Assembly (NCBI RefSeq): GCF_965199065.1
Contig: NZ_CBDAQN010000003.1
Coordinates: 496,001 to 560,000 of the forward strand
Source of the DNA: Acidisoma sp965199065
GTDB lineage: Bacteria; Pseudomonadota; Alphaproteobacteria; Acetobacterales; Acetobacteraceae
Direction: 5' to 3'
Length of the DNA: 64,000 nt
Positions 15,212-25,363 of the stretch are shown here, in pieces (position 1 is the stretch's first letter; the number at the start of each line of letters is the position of its first letter). The notes under the pieces are model-generated. The model saw only the letters and a list, made by a program, of their open reading frames with translations, was not told the DNA's origin and searched no databases. Made by a program: the position numbers and the translations under genes.

Positions 15212-16861
15212 CTACTTGATGGTGGTCCCGGTCAGGCGGTTCCAGAACGTGCAATGGTGCTCGCTCACGAAAGCCGCGTTGGCTGTAGCGGCTGTCTTGC
15301 CGCCGACATCGAGCGAGAGGAACTGCCCTTGCGAATACGCGGGCCAGTTCGGCTGCCCCGCGCCGTTGGGGTCTGCCCGCTTCACGAAATCGCCCCAGTA
15401 GCGCACCATCTCATCTGACAATGCAACCTCGGCCGGCGTGAAGCCGGCGTAGCCTTTGCCGCCGTCATGCTGTGGATAGAGATATGTGAGCTCCGCCGCA
15501 TGACCGGCGCCCCATTGGTAACCCGGGGTCGCGAACCATCCCGGACCCGCCCGATGCTCGAACTCGTAGGCGTAGACCGGGACGTAGCGTGCGAGGGCTT
15601 CGGTCAGCGCGAGGTTGCCGCAGCCGCCGATCTCGGCATTGACAACGCCCTGCCCGACGAGCGTTCCGTCATCGGTGTTGATCGCCGCGACCTGATACGC
15701 GACGGCAGCCGGATCATGGTCCCCAGCCGGATAGGGATAAAGCTTCAGCACCGAACCTGCCTGCGCGCCGAAAGACGCGCGCACGAAGGCTTCATACTGC
15801 GCTTTACTCCAGCCGACATCGGCATGGGTGAAGGAGCGGCCCTCATCCCGGTTTGAACCGACGATCACCGGCACATGCGCGAAATTGCCGGTCTGAATCG
15901 CATGCCAGGTGTCGATCGGCAGGAACGGCGTGTCGCGCTTGGGAAAATAGACCGGCGCCTGAGCGGCAAGAATAGCCGCGACCGGCTTCGCACGCAGGCA
16001 GGCGGCTTGGCCCGAAGCCGCACCGCAGCCGAGCTTCGCCGCAAAAGCCGCACCCTCAGCCTCAGCTTTTGCAAGCGGAACGCTGACGCACGCGCCGCTC
16101 TCGATGATGGCCTGTGAGAAAAGCTCCCGCGATCCCGGAGCCACCAGATGCGTGCAGACGGACCATCCGCCTGCAGACTCGCCCCCTATCGTCACCTTGC
16201 GGGGGTCCCCGCCGAAGCGCGCGATGTTCCGCTGCACCCAGCGCAACGCCGCCTGCTGGTCCAGAAGGCCGTAATCGCCGGTCTCGCCGGAGGCCGTTGC
16301 GAGCGACGGGAGAGCAAGGAAGCCCATCGCGCCGAGGCGATAGCTCATGGTGACACCGACGATGCCATTCAGGCGGACGATCTTGTCCTGCCCATCCTTC
16401 ACGCCGCTGCCGGTCACGAAGCCGCCGCCATGGATGTAGACGTAGACGGGAAGATTGGCGTCGGCGCGGGTGCCGATCGGGCGCTGGACGTTGATGTCCA
16501 GGCAATCCTCGTTGAGTGCCGCGCCCGCCGGGGAGTCGAAACTCTTCGGCTGGGTGCAGTAGTGCCCGTAGGTGGCTGCCGACCTGATCCCTTTCCAGGC
16601 CTCAGGGGGTTGAGGCGGTTGCCAGCGCAATGCGCCGACGGGCGGTGCCGCATAGGGAATGTCGAGAAAGTTCTCTACGCCAAGAGCGACCGCGCCCCGC
16701 ACGGCCCCGCCATCGGTCTGCACGACCAAATCGCCCTGCCCAGAGGCTTGACCGGCGGCCCAACTTTGAGAGGCCATGGCCGAAAGCGCCAGAAAGGCCG
16801 CGGCCGCTTTCATCAGGTGCTGTCTCAAGCCCACGCACGCCTCCCCAGGATGACGGCTCAC
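15212..16861 (-). CDS. Secreted type-B carboxylesterase
   Basis: An alpha/beta hydrolase of the carboxylesterase/para-nitrobenzyl esterase family with 549 residues. The nucleophile elbow is GESAGG, the oxyanion region is YIHGGGFVTGSG, the family start motif is DIPYAAPPVG, and EDCLDINV carries the conserved Cys. A signal peptide (hydrophobic AAAAFLALSAMASQSWA, cleavage after AWA or SWA) indicates export. The frame opens with GTG at 16861 (MSRHPG...); an internal ATG at 16813 (MKAAAAF...) would give a more typical signal peptide, so the start is uncertain. It probably hydrolyses short-chain or aromatic esters in the periplasm. It is separate from the peptide operon upstream. Confidence 0.88.
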   Translation of the reverse strand: MSRHPGEACVGLRQHLMKAAAAFLALSAMASQSWAAGQASGQGDLVVQTDGGAVRGAVALGVENFLDIPYAAPPVGALRWQPPQPPEAWKGIRSAATYGHYCTQPKSFDSPAGAALNEDCLDINVQRPIGTRADANLPVYVYIHGGGFVTGSGVKDGQDKIVRLNGIVGVTMSYRLGAMGFLALPSLATASGETGDYGLLDQQAALRWVQRNIARFGGDPRKVTIGGESAGGWSVCTHLVAPGSRELFSQAIIESGACVSVPLAKAEAEGAAFAAKLGCGAASGQAACLRAKPVAAILAAQAPVYFPKRDTPFLPIDTWHAIQTGNFAHVPVIVGSNRDEGRSFTHADVGWSKAQYEAFVRASFGAQAGSVLKLYPYPAGDHDPAAVAYQVAAINTDDGTLVGQGVVNAEIGGCGNLALTEALARYVPVYAYEFEHRAGPGWFATPGYQWGAGHAAELTYLYPQHDGGKGYAGFTPAEVALSDEMVRYWGDFVKRADPNGAGQPNWPAYSQGQFLSLDVGGKTAATANAAFVSEHHCTFWNRLTGTTIK

Positions 16862-16944
16862 CTTCCGAGCCTTTTCCTGAGCCTACGCCAAGTTTCTGGC
16901 ACCACTACCCTCGTCCCTTATCACAGGGTCGCGATGCGCGGCGC

Positions 16945-17763
16945 CTAACGCAGATGGCTCGCGAGCATCGAGCACACGCGCATCCAGCGGATCGCGTCGA
17001 GAATGGTATTGGCCTTGAACCCCACCGTGAGCGGGGCATAGCGGATCGACGCCGGAATCGTCGCGCAGATATCGGCGAGCGTGACGCTCGTAAGATCGAA
17101 GACCACGTCGCATGGCTCCGACAGCCGATAGGGCTTCACCGTTCCCGCCGACCGCACCGCCCGCTCGGCGGCCTCGCGGATCAGCTTGCGGGCCGTATGC
17201 GGAGACAGGGCTCGCGCCGCCTGCTGACCCAGTGCCGTTTTCACCTGCACGAACTCAGCCCCAGGGAACAGCCCGCCGCAGGTGCGCGCCGTCACGTCGT
17301 CCCCGGAGAGCAGAATGACCGGCACGCCCATGGCGCCCGCATAGGCGCCGTAGAACATCGCCTCCGACGCCGCCATGCCGTTCAGCCGGATCGCCGCGAA
17401 GGCCGAGGAGCTCGTGGTATGGGCGAGCACGCCATGCTCCGCTGCCGCCGCATGATAGCCGAGGCACATGACCCCCGAATAGCTGTCGTCGAGCCCCGCG
17501 AACATGGCGCCCGGCTTGATATTGCCGCGAATGAGTTCGGCGCGCGGATCGAGCAGATCGGGCAGGAGGTTCGTCATCGGCCCGTGGCTGTCGTTCACCA
17601 GAACCTCGACCGCGCCGCCGGCGAAGGCGCCCTCGATGGCGGCGTTCACCTCCTCCGTCATCAGCCGGCGCGCATGCTCGTATTCGACATTGCCGGGCGC
17701 GCCATGCGCCGGCAATACCACCCCGGCAACGCCCTCGATATCGGAGGAGATGTAAATCTTCAT
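16945..17763 (-). CDS. dppA: M55-family D-aminopeptidase, DppA-like (copy 1)
   Basis: DppA enzymes are zinc D-aminopeptidases, first described in Bacillus, that release D-Ala from D-Ala-containing peptides. The 272-residue protein begins MKIYISSDIEGVAGV with the metal-binding Asp and Glu, and shows the family VNDSHGPM segment, the LGYHA histidine and the GDD motif. It is the last gene of a minus-strand operon and starts 19 bp after the stop of a near-identical paralogue (roughly four residues in five identical by eye). The pairing with a DadA-like enzyme and an oligopeptide transporter suggests use of D-amino-acid peptides as nutrients. Confidence 0.9.
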   Translation of the reverse strand: MKIYISSDIEGVAGVVLPAHGAPGNVEYEHARRLMTEEVNAAIEGAFAGGAVEVLVNDSHGPMTNLLPDLLDPRAELIRGNIKPGAMFAGLDDSYSGVMCLGYHAAAAEHGVLAHTTSSSAFAAIRLNGMAASEAMFYGAYAGAMGVPVILLSGDDVTARTCGGLFPGAEFVQVKTALGQQAARALSPHTARKLIREAAERAVRSAGTVKPYRLSEPCDVVFDLTSVTLADICATIPASIRYAPLTVGFKANTILDAIRWMRVCSMLASHLR

Positions 17764-17782
17764 GCTGGATGTCCAGACTTCG

Positions 17783-18601
17783 TCACGTCACGTGGCTGCC
17801 GAGCATCGCGCAGACGGCCATCCAGCGGATCGCGTCGGCAACCGTTTCCGTCTTGAAACCGACCGTCAGCGGTGCGTAGCGAATGGCCGCAGGGATAGTC
17901 GCACAGATGTCCGCTCGGGTGGCGCTGGTGAGATCGAATGCGACATCACAAGGTTCGATAACGCGAAAGGGCTTCATGGTGCCCGCCGCACGCACGGCGC
18001 GCTCCGCGGCCTCGCGGATGCGCTTGCGGGCTTCGTGCGGAGACACCGCACGTGCCGCCCGCTGCCCCAGTGCTGTCTTCACCTGCACCACCTCGGCGCC
18101 CGCGAAAAGGCTGCCGCAGGTCCGCGCCGTCACGTCGTCGCCGGATATGAGGATGACAGGCACGCCCATGGCGCCAGCATAGGCGCCGAAGAACATTGCC
18201 TCGGAGGCCGCCACGCCGTTCAGGCGGACACCGGTGAAGTCACGCGTGCTGTAGGTATGCGCGAGCACGCCATGATCCCCCGCCGCCGCGTGGTAGCCGA
18301 CGCACATGGCGCCGGCATAGGTGTCATCCAGCCCTGAGAACATGCTTCCCGGCTTGATCTGGCCCCGGATGAGTTCCGCCCGGGGGTCGAGCAGGTCCGG
18401 CAGAAGATTGATCATCGGCCCATGGCTGTCGTTCACCAGCACTTCGACGGCGCCGCCGTCAAAGGCGCCCGCGATGGCGGCGTTCGCCTCCTCCGTCATC
18501 AGCCGGCGCGCATCCTCGTATTCCAGGTTGCCGGGCTGACCATGCGCCGGCAGGACGACGCCGGCCACGCCCTCGATGTCGACCGAGATGAAGATCTTCA
18601 C
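17783..18601 (-). CDS. dppA: M55-family D-aminopeptidase, DppA-like (copy 2)
   Basis: A second 272-residue M55 peptidase. It starts at the GTG at 18601 (VKIFISVDIEGVAGV), which overlaps the stop of the C69 peptidase gene as GTGA; the open frame continues upstream but that part only shadows the neighbouring gene. It keeps the SDIEG-type metal site (VDIEG), VNDSHGPM, VGYHA and GDD motifs, so both copies should be active. Differences from copy 1 are concentrated in the substrate-side stretches around residues 95-130 and 195-210, which could mean different peptide specificity, or a hetero-oligomer. Family enzymes are decamers. Confidence 0.9.
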   Translation of the reverse strand: MKIFISVDIEGVAGVVLPAHGQPGNLEYEDARRLMTEEANAAIAGAFDGGAVEVLVNDSHGPMINLLPDLLDPRAELIRGQIKPGSMFSGLDDTYAGAMCVGYHAAAGDHGVLAHTYSTRDFTGVRLNGVAASEAMFFGAYAGAMGVPVILISGDDVTARTCGSLFAGAEVVQVKTALGQRAARAVSPHEARKRIREAAERAVRAAGTMKPFRVIEPCDVAFDLTSATRADICATIPAAIRYAPLTVGFKTETVADAIRWMAVCAMLGSHVT

Positions 18602-19884
18602 AGCGACAGCGAGGCCTCGGCGTTGAAGCGTTGCCACATCGCGGCATAGCCGGTGTGGCTGAAGCCGTAACTGCGCGCGGAAAGCTTCTCGATCCACCGC
18701 TCCGTGGCGAGCGACGCCGCATGCCAGCACCAGCGGACCAACGCGGCCTTTACCCGCGGCGAGGCGGTGCGCGCGGAGATGGACGCCGCATGGAACTGCC
18801 GCTCCAGAGCGTCGAACTCGGCGCGGATTTCGGGCTTCACCTCGCGGTAGTGCGCCATCGCGCGGCGATGCAGCCGTTCGTGACGCCACCAAAGCGTGCC
18901 TTCGGTATCGATGCCCGTCGGTTGCAGCCCGGCATCCGGGAGCGGAACTCCAAGAAACAGAGGCTTGAAGATCGAGAGATCGGTGGCGGAGGTCCCCGTC
19001 ATCCAGACAACGACGCTATCGGGCCGCGTCTCGGTGATCATCGCGCCCGTCGCGTGCCAGAAGCGCAACGGTGTCGGCCCTGCATGCATGCAGACCCGAA
19101 CCGACCGCTTGTCGGCGGTCACGTCGTAGGTTGACTCGTCACCGACATCGCGCAGCACGGCCGCCATGTCGTGCATGGTGATCTGGCCGTGGCGCGCGGC
19201 GAGCAGCCCGGCGGCGCAGCTCTCGCGCTCATTCGCGCCAGCCTCGTATTCGCGCACCGGGTCGGCGAACATCGCCCGGAAGTCGGCGCGCTCACCACCG
19301 GATGGCAGCGAGGACAGCTCCCAGTCGGCGCCGATCTGATAGCGGTTGGAGATCGCCTCCGTGCTCCGCGCGCGGCGCGCCGCCCAGTGCCGGCCGGCAC
19401 AGTTGATGATCCAAGCCTCGCGCCGGTCGGCGATCAGCAGCCCGCCGTCGAACTGGTAGTTGCCCATCATCTGGACGTTGCCGCCCTGCCCGTATTCCAC
19501 GACATGCGCGCCGATGATCTCGACCGCCTCGCGCGCGGTCGCGCCCCGCTCGAGCCCCAGACGCAGAAGATCGAGGACGATGACGCCATCTTTCGCCTCA
19601 GTCTGGTTGCTGAAGGCGGCCTCGTTGCCGATGGCGACGCCATGCTCGTTGCAGCCGATCTCACCGCCCCAGGCCCAGAAGGACCGCTCGAGAATGATCT
19701 CGTGCGTGTGCCGCGCCTGGGGGATGGTCAGATGGGTCACTCGCAACGCCGTGCCGGCGCCATAGTCACGCGCGGGGAAACTCAGGATCTGCTGCGCCTC
19801 GTTGACCTCGGTATCCGCATTCTTGGCGAGGAGCATGACACCGTCGGCGGTTGCCTCGGGCTGGGCCACGATGGTGTCGCACAT
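18598..19884 (-). CDS. C69-family (PepD-like) dipeptidase
   Basis: A 428-residue N-terminal-nucleophile hydrolase. The second residue is Cys (MCDTIVA), the expected nucleophile once Met is removed, followed by the family pattern LLAKNADTEVNE, WGGEIGCNEHGVAIGNEA and the WIINCAGRHWAA segment. Members cleave dipeptides or acyl amides in the cytoplasm. It lies between the amidase gene and the second D-aminopeptidase in one operon; its TGA overlaps the next start. The position supports a role in breaking down imported peptides, though acyl-homoserine or penicillin-type amides cannot be excluded. Confidence 0.85.
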   Translation of the reverse strand: MCDTIVAQPEATADGVMLLAKNADTEVNEAQQILSFPARDYGAGTALRVTHLTIPQARHTHEIILERSFWAWGGEIGCNEHGVAIGNEAAFSNQTEAKDGVIVLDLLRLGLERGATAREAVEIIGAHVVEYGQGGNVQMMGNYQFDGGLLIADRREAWIINCAGRHWAARRARSTEAISNRYQIGADWELSSLPSGGERADFRAMFADPVREYEAGANERESCAAGLLAARHGQITMHDMAAVLRDVGDESTYDVTADKRSVRVCMHAGPTPLRFWHATGAMITETRPDSVVVWMTGTSATDLSIFKPLFLGVPLPDAGLQPTGIDTEGTLWWRHERLHRRAMAHYREVKPEIRAEFDALERQFHAASISARTASPRVKAALVRWCWHAASLATERWIEKLSARSYGFSHTGYAAMWQRFNAEASLSL

Positions 19885-19896
19885 GGATCGTTTTCC

Positions 19897-21300
19897 TCAG
19901 CCCAAAGCCGGGTGGTGCTTGTGCCAGTCGGTCGCCTGCTGAAAGGCATGGCCCGCCTGGCATAGCAGAGCCTCCGCACCATGCGCGCCGATCATCTGGA
20001 AGGCCACCGGCAACCTGGCAGGCGTGAAGCCGCCGGGCAGCGTCAGCGACGGATGGCCCGTCATGTCGAAGGGGCAGGTGAAGCCGAGCAGGCTGTTCAT
20101 CAGAGCATCGTCCGTGCCGAGCGTTCCCATCTTCGCAAGGCTCGGCGCGGCAAAGCCCATCGCCGGGATCAGCAGCAGGTCGATCCCGGTCATCAGCGCA
20201 TTGACCCGGCCACGCAGGTCCTCCCGCCGCAGGAGGATGCGCTGCAGGTCGAGCCCCGAGACCGAGCGGCCCAATTCGATGATGCCGGCGAGCGCCGGCC
20301 CGTAGGCGTCGCGCTGCGAGGGGAAGGTGCGGGCATGAGCGACCGCCGTCTCGACCCCGCAGAGCGGAAACCAATCCTTCACCGCCTGCCGGATGTCGGG
20401 GAATGTCACCTCCACGATCTCGGCGCCGAGGCCGCGCATGACTTCCAGCGCCGCCGCCACCGCCGCCTGCGTCTCGGCATCGGCAGACCCGCCCATCCAG
20501 GCCGGATCGGTGCCGATACGCAAGCCCGCCACGCCGCCCTCGAGCGCCGCGAGGTAATCGGGCACCGGCGTCTGCAGCGCCGTCGGGTCCTTCGGGTCGG
20601 CGCCCGCGATCGCGCCGAGCATCGCCGCCGCATCGCGGACGCTGCGCGTCATCGGGCCGACGTGGTCCAAGCTCGCCGCCAGTTCGAAGACGCCATAACG
20701 GCTGACACGGCCCCAGCTCGGCTTCAGGCCCGTCAGGCCCTGGGCCGCCGAGGGAAAGCGGATCGAGCCGCCGGTGTCGGAGCCGAGCGAGCCGTAGCAG
20801 AGCCCCGCCGCTGTCGCGACACCCGAGCCGCTGGAGGACGCGCCGGGCCAGTGCTCCGCGCTCCAGGGGTTCTTGGGTGGCGTGACCGACGGGTGATGAT
20901 CGGCGTAGGCGCTCTCGGTGAGCTGCAGCTTGCCGAGGATGACGGCGCCGGCCTCCTGCAGGCGGGTCACGACGGTTGCATCCTCGTCCGGCCTGAAGTC
21001 GGCGTAGAGCGTCATGCCGGCGGCGGTCGGCACGCCCTCCATCCAGCAGAGGTCCTTCACCGCCAATGGCACGCCATGAAGCGGGCCGCGAAGGGTGCCG
21101 GCTGCGATTTCCGCATCCGCGCGCGCGGCCTGCGCCAGTGCGAGTTCCGGCAGCACCAGCGCGTAGCTGCCGAGGGTCACGTCGAGCGCCTCGATCCGGT
21201 CGAGCATCGCTTGCGTGACCGCGACCGAGGACAATTCGCCCGCCTGGATCAGGCCAGCGACCTCGGTCAGTTCGAGATAGGCGAGATCGGTTTCGGTCAT
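19897..21300 (-). CDS. Amidase-signature family hydrolase
   Basis: The 467-residue protein has the full Ser-cisSer-Lys triad of the amidase signature family: K82 in AVKDLCW, the cis-Ser in GASSSGSG (about 157) and the nucleophile in GSDTGGSIRFP (S179). It resembles GatA in fold but has no gatB or gatC nearby, so it is a stand-alone amidase that hydrolyses amide bonds of amino-acid or peptide derivatives. It lies in the peptide operon between the FAD enzyme and the C69 dipeptidase, with a 12-bp gap to the latter, and probably releases ammonia or trims amidated substrates. Confidence 0.9.
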   Translation of the reverse strand: MTETDLAYLELTEVAGLIQAGELSSVAVTQAMLDRIEALDVTLGSYALVLPELALAQAARADAEIAAGTLRGPLHGVPLAVKDLCWMEGVPTAAGMTLYADFRPDEDATVVTRLQEAGAVILGKLQLTESAYADHHPSVTPPKNPWSAEHWPGASSSGSGVATAAGLCYGSLGSDTGGSIRFPSAAQGLTGLKPSWGRVSRYGVFELAASLDHVGPMTRSVRDAAAMLGAIAGADPKDPTALQTPVPDYLAALEGGVAGLRIGTDPAWMGGSADAETQAAVAAALEVMRGLGAEIVEVTFPDIRQAVKDWFPLCGVETAVAHARTFPSQRDAYGPALAGIIELGRSVSGLDLQRILLRREDLRGRVNALMTGIDLLLIPAMGFAAPSLAKMGTLGTDDALMNSLLGFTCPFDMTGHPSLTLPGGFTPARLPVAFQMIGAHGAEALLCQAGHAFQQATDWHKHHPALG

Positions 21301-21322
21301 CGTCGGTCCCTCTTGTGCTGCG

Positions 21323-22579
21323 TCAAAATCGATCCGGGCGGTAATCGGCCGGATCGGTGAAAGGCACGTCGCCGGTCATCATCGCCGCCAGCAAGCGGCC
21401 GGTGGTCGGGCCCAGCGTCAGCCCCTGGTGGCCATGACCGAACCCATACCAGAGGTTTGGCTGTCCCGGCGCGCGCCCGATGATCGGCAGCATGTCCGGC
21501 GTGCAGGGCCGCGCGCCGACCCAGGGCGCGGGGTCCAGCCGCGTGCCCAGGCCCGGCATCAGCCGCCGCGCCGAAGGCTCGACGCGCCCAAGCTGCACCG
21601 GCGTCGGCCGCGCGTCCCGATGAGCGAATTCCGCGCCAGTGGTCAGCCGGACGCCGCGCCGCATCGGCGCCAGCATGTAGCCGTTCGCAACGTCGAAGAC
21701 CGCGTGGTTGAGCCCTGCATTCCCATCCGGCTTGTAGTGCATGTGGTAGCCGCGCTTGACGAAAATCGGCGGGTCGTAGCCGAGCGGCTTCGTCACCACC
21801 GGGGACCACGCGCCCAGCGCCACCACGGCCTCCCTTGCCGTGACCTGGCCACCCTCGCCCGCCACCTGCCATCCCGATCCGGCGCGGGCGAGGCTCCGTG
21901 CATCGCCGATCCGCACCCGCCCGCCGAGACGCTCGAACAGCGCCGTGTAGGCAACCGTCAGCGCATGCGGGTCGATCACCGCGACCGGCTGCGTCCATTG
22001 CAGCCCGCCGGCGAGCCCCTCGCGCAGATGCGGCTCCTCCCGGGCCAGCGCGGCCGCGTCGAGCGCGCGATACTCCACGCCGAACTCTCGCCGGCCACTC
22101 TCCGCAAGCGTCACGGCGGCGGCGAGCGACGCCGGCGTTTCATGCGCCATGGTCCAGCCGCCGGGCCGCAGCAGGTCCCGCGCATCGGCGGCATCGGCCA
22201 GCGCCATGTGATCATCGACGCAATGCTCGATGAGCCGCGCATACTTGCGGGAGATGGCGGCGTAGCGCTCAGGGGCGGAGTGATACCAGTAGCCGAGGAA
22301 GGGCCGCATGAGCCGAGGCAGCATGCGTGTGTGGTAGTAGGAGTCCGGCGTGCGGTTGCCGGCGTAGCGCAGCAGGTCGCCGAGGTTGCGCGGGAAGAGG
22401 TGCGGATAGACCGCCTCGCGCTGGATGAGGCCGGCATTGCCGAAGGAGGTCGCCTCGCCCGGCCCCTGCCGGTCCAGCAGCACCGTCTGCCGCCCGCGCA
22501 TCTGCAGATGGACGGCGATAGAGACGCCGACGATGCCGCCGCCGAGGACGACGACATCGGTGTCCTCGCTACTGGGCAT
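21323..22579 (-). CDS. FAD-dependent D-amino-acid dehydrogenase (DadA-like)
   Basis: A 418-residue DAO-family oxidoreductase. The dinucleotide fold is DVVVLGGGIVGVSIA (glycines 13-18) with the acidic end of strand 2 at LLDRQGPG, and the DadA-type TSFGNAGLIQ and C-terminal GFGHGHQGLTLGPTTG motifs are present. It should oxidise free D-amino acids to 2-oxo acids, passing electrons to the respiratory chain. Its ATG at 22579 overlaps the end of the upstream transporter ATPase frame (stop at 22571-22569). Together with the D-aminopeptidases it would complete a path from D-peptides to keto acids. Confidence 0.88.
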   Translation of the reverse strand: MPSSEDTDVVVLGGGIVGVSIAVHLQMRGRQTVLLDRQGPGEATSFGNAGLIQREAVYPHLFPRNLGDLLRYAGNRTPDSYYHTRMLPRLMRPFLGYWYHSAPERYAAISRKYARLIEHCVDDHMALADAADARDLLRPGGWTMAHETPASLAAAVTLAESGRREFGVEYRALDAAALAREEPHLREGLAGGLQWTQPVAVIDPHALTVAYTALFERLGGRVRIGDARSLARAGSGWQVAGEGGQVTAREAVVALGAWSPVVTKPLGYDPPIFVKRGYHMHYKPDGNAGLNHAVFDVANGYMLAPMRRGVRLTTGAEFAHRDARPTPVQLGRVEPSARRLMPGLGTRLDPAPWVGARPCTPDMLPIIGRAPGQPNLWYGFGHGHQGLTLGPTTGRLLAAMMTGDVPFTDPADYRPDRF

Positions 22580-23560
22580 TCACGAACTCCGTCGCGAAGT
22601 GGCAGGCGGCCCAGCGGCCCCCCAAGAGTGCGACCCTTGGCGGCGGCGTCTCGCACACCGCCTGAGCCGACGGGCACCTTGTGCGGAAGGGACAGCCGGA
22701 CGGCGGATCGACGGGGCTCGGCGGCTCGCCCGCGAGCGGCGTCTCATGTCCGCCGCCGCCGAAGGGTCGGCGCGCGGAATGGAGGCGAGCAGAGCGCGCG
22801 TGTAGGGATGCGCCGGGCGGGCGAAGACGCTGGCGGTAGGGCCGTATTCCACCATGGTGCCGAGATACATCACGCCGACAGTCTCACACAGGTACTCGAT
22901 CACGCCGAGGTCGTGGGAGATGAACATCAGCGTCAGACCCAGATCGCGACGGAGGTCCGACAGCAGGTTGAGCACCTGCGCCCGCACCGAGACATCGAGC
23001 CCCGAGACCGCCTCATCGGCCACGAGCAGCTTGGGCCGCACCGAGAGCGCCCGCGCGATCCCTACCCGCTGGCGCTGGCCGCCCGAGAGCTCCGACGGGT
23101 AGCGCGTCGCGGCCGAGGCCGGCAGACCGACCCGCTCCAGCAGCCGCGCGACCTCGGACTGCACCTCTCCCGGCGGCACGATGCCGTGCAGGCGGATGGG
23201 CTCGCCGATCGCCGACCCGATGCGGATGCGCGGGTTGAGCGAGGAATACGGGTCCTGGAACACCATCTGCATCTGCCGACGGAGTGCGCGACGGGCGCCG
23301 GGCTCGGCCTTCGCGATGTCCTGCCCCTCGAACCGGATGGCGCCGTCATCGGCGGCGAGCAGGCCCAGCACGAGGCGTCCCAGCGTTGTCTTGCCGCAGC
23401 CGGACTCGCCGACGAGGCCGAAGCTCTCGCCACGAGCGATGGCGAAGCTCACGCTCTTCGCGGCCTGCACGCGCCGGTGCGGGCGGCCCATGACCCTGCG
23501 ATGAGCGACCGCCGCAGAATGAAATACTTGTTCAGCCCCTCGACGGCGAGAAGCGGTTGC

Positions 23561-23568
<8 letters not shown>
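22569..23568 (-). pseudogene. Oligopeptide ABC transporter ATP-binding protein (OppF/DppF type), two apparent frameshifts
   Basis: The true N-terminus reads MSEQPLLAVEGLNKYFILRR from the ATG at 23568, which overlaps the upstream ATPase stop (ATGTCTGA). The frame then breaks near 23490; the core continues one frame over with GESGCGKTT (Walker A), FQDPYSSLNPR, LSGGQRQR (signature) and LLVADEAVSGLDVS (Walker B). It breaks again near 22745, and the family C-terminus (PSPVDPPSGCPFRTRCPSAQ...) resumes in a third frame, ending at 22569. Each break is explained by one missing base; the second lies in a GACCCTTCGG run. Walker B has ADEA where DEP is usual. All parts are present, so either the sequence has errors or the gene is freshly broken. 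Confidence 0.82.
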
Positions 23569-24547
<979 letters not shown>

Positions 24548-25363
24548 CTACGCGCGCCCCAGCTCGGGCCGCAGCGCATCCGCAAGCCCGTCGCCGAGCA
24601 GGCTCAGCGAGACCGCGAGCAGCACGATGGCGAGGCCGGGAAAGCCGCTGATCCACGGCGCCTGGCTCACGAAGCTATAGCCGTCGGCGATGATGAGGCC
24701 CCATTCCGGCAACGGCGGTTGCGCGCCGAGGCCGAGCCAGCCGAGCGAACTGCCGAGGAAGATGTCGAGCACGGCGTCCGAGGTTGCGTAGACCAGCGCC
24801 TGCACGATGACATTGGGCAGAATGTGGCGGGCGAGAATGCGTCCATCGCCGAAGCCGAGAAGACGCGCCGCCTGCACGTAATCCGTCTGTTTCACCACGA
24901 GGATTTCGGCGCGGGTGATGCGGGCGTAGCTCACCCAGCCGACCGCCGCGACGGCGATATACATGTTCTTGAGGCCAGGGCCGAGCACGGCGACGATTGC
25001 GATGACAGCGACGAAGAACGGAAACGCCACGGCGACATCGACGAGCCGCATCGACACCACATCCGTGGTGCCGCCGAAGTAGCCTGCCGACATGCCGACC
25101 ATGGTGCCGATGATGAAGGCCGGCACGACGCAGAACAGCGCGATCTGCAGATCGATGCGGCTGCCGTAGACGATGCGGGTGAATACGCCGCGACCGAGGT
25201 TGTCGGTGCCGAAGGGAAAGGCGAGGCTCGGCGGATGCAGCGAGTTCATCAGGTCCATCGTTGTCGGGTCGCCCGGCAGCAGCATCGGGCCGAAGACGGC
25301 GATGAGCACCCAGGCGATCATGAGTCCGACGCCGAGCTTGAGGTTGCGCGGCCACCGTTTCAA
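24548..25363 (-). CDS. Oligopeptide ABC transporter permease (OppC/DppC type)
   Basis: A 271-residue inner-membrane permease with an N-terminal helix (LMIAWVLIAVFGPMLL), the OppC signature PFGTDNLGRGVFTRIVYGSR, and the EAA loop (YVQAARLLGFGDGRILARHILPN) that docks the ATPase, in a five-to-six-helix core. Its ATG overlaps the stop of the partner permease by 4 bp. It belongs to the peptide-uptake operon that also encodes D-aminopeptidases. Confidence 0.92.
   Translation of the reverse strand: MKRWPRNLKLGVGLMIAWVLIAVFGPMLLPGDPTTMDLMNSLHPPSLAFPFGTDNLGRGVFTRIVYGSRIDLQIALFCVVPAFIIGTMVGMSAGYFGGTTDVVSMRLVDVAVAFPFFVAVIAIVAVLGPGLKNMYIAVAAVGWVSYARITRAEILVVKQTDYVQAARLLGFGDGRILARHILPNVIVQALVYATSDAVLDIFLGSSLGWLGLGAQPPLPEWGLIIADGYSFVSQAPWISGFPGLAIVLLAVSLSLLGDGLADALRPELGRA

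Noticed and set aside
17783..18892. A 369-residue version of the second D-aminopeptidase
   Set aside because: The first 97 residues are a shadow of the C69 gene. The GTG at 18601 matches the family start and overlaps the upstream stop as GTGA.
20000..21360. A long plus-strand frame antisense to the amidase
   Set aside because: Composition is His/Arg-rich and without domains; the minus strand carries a complete amidase triad.
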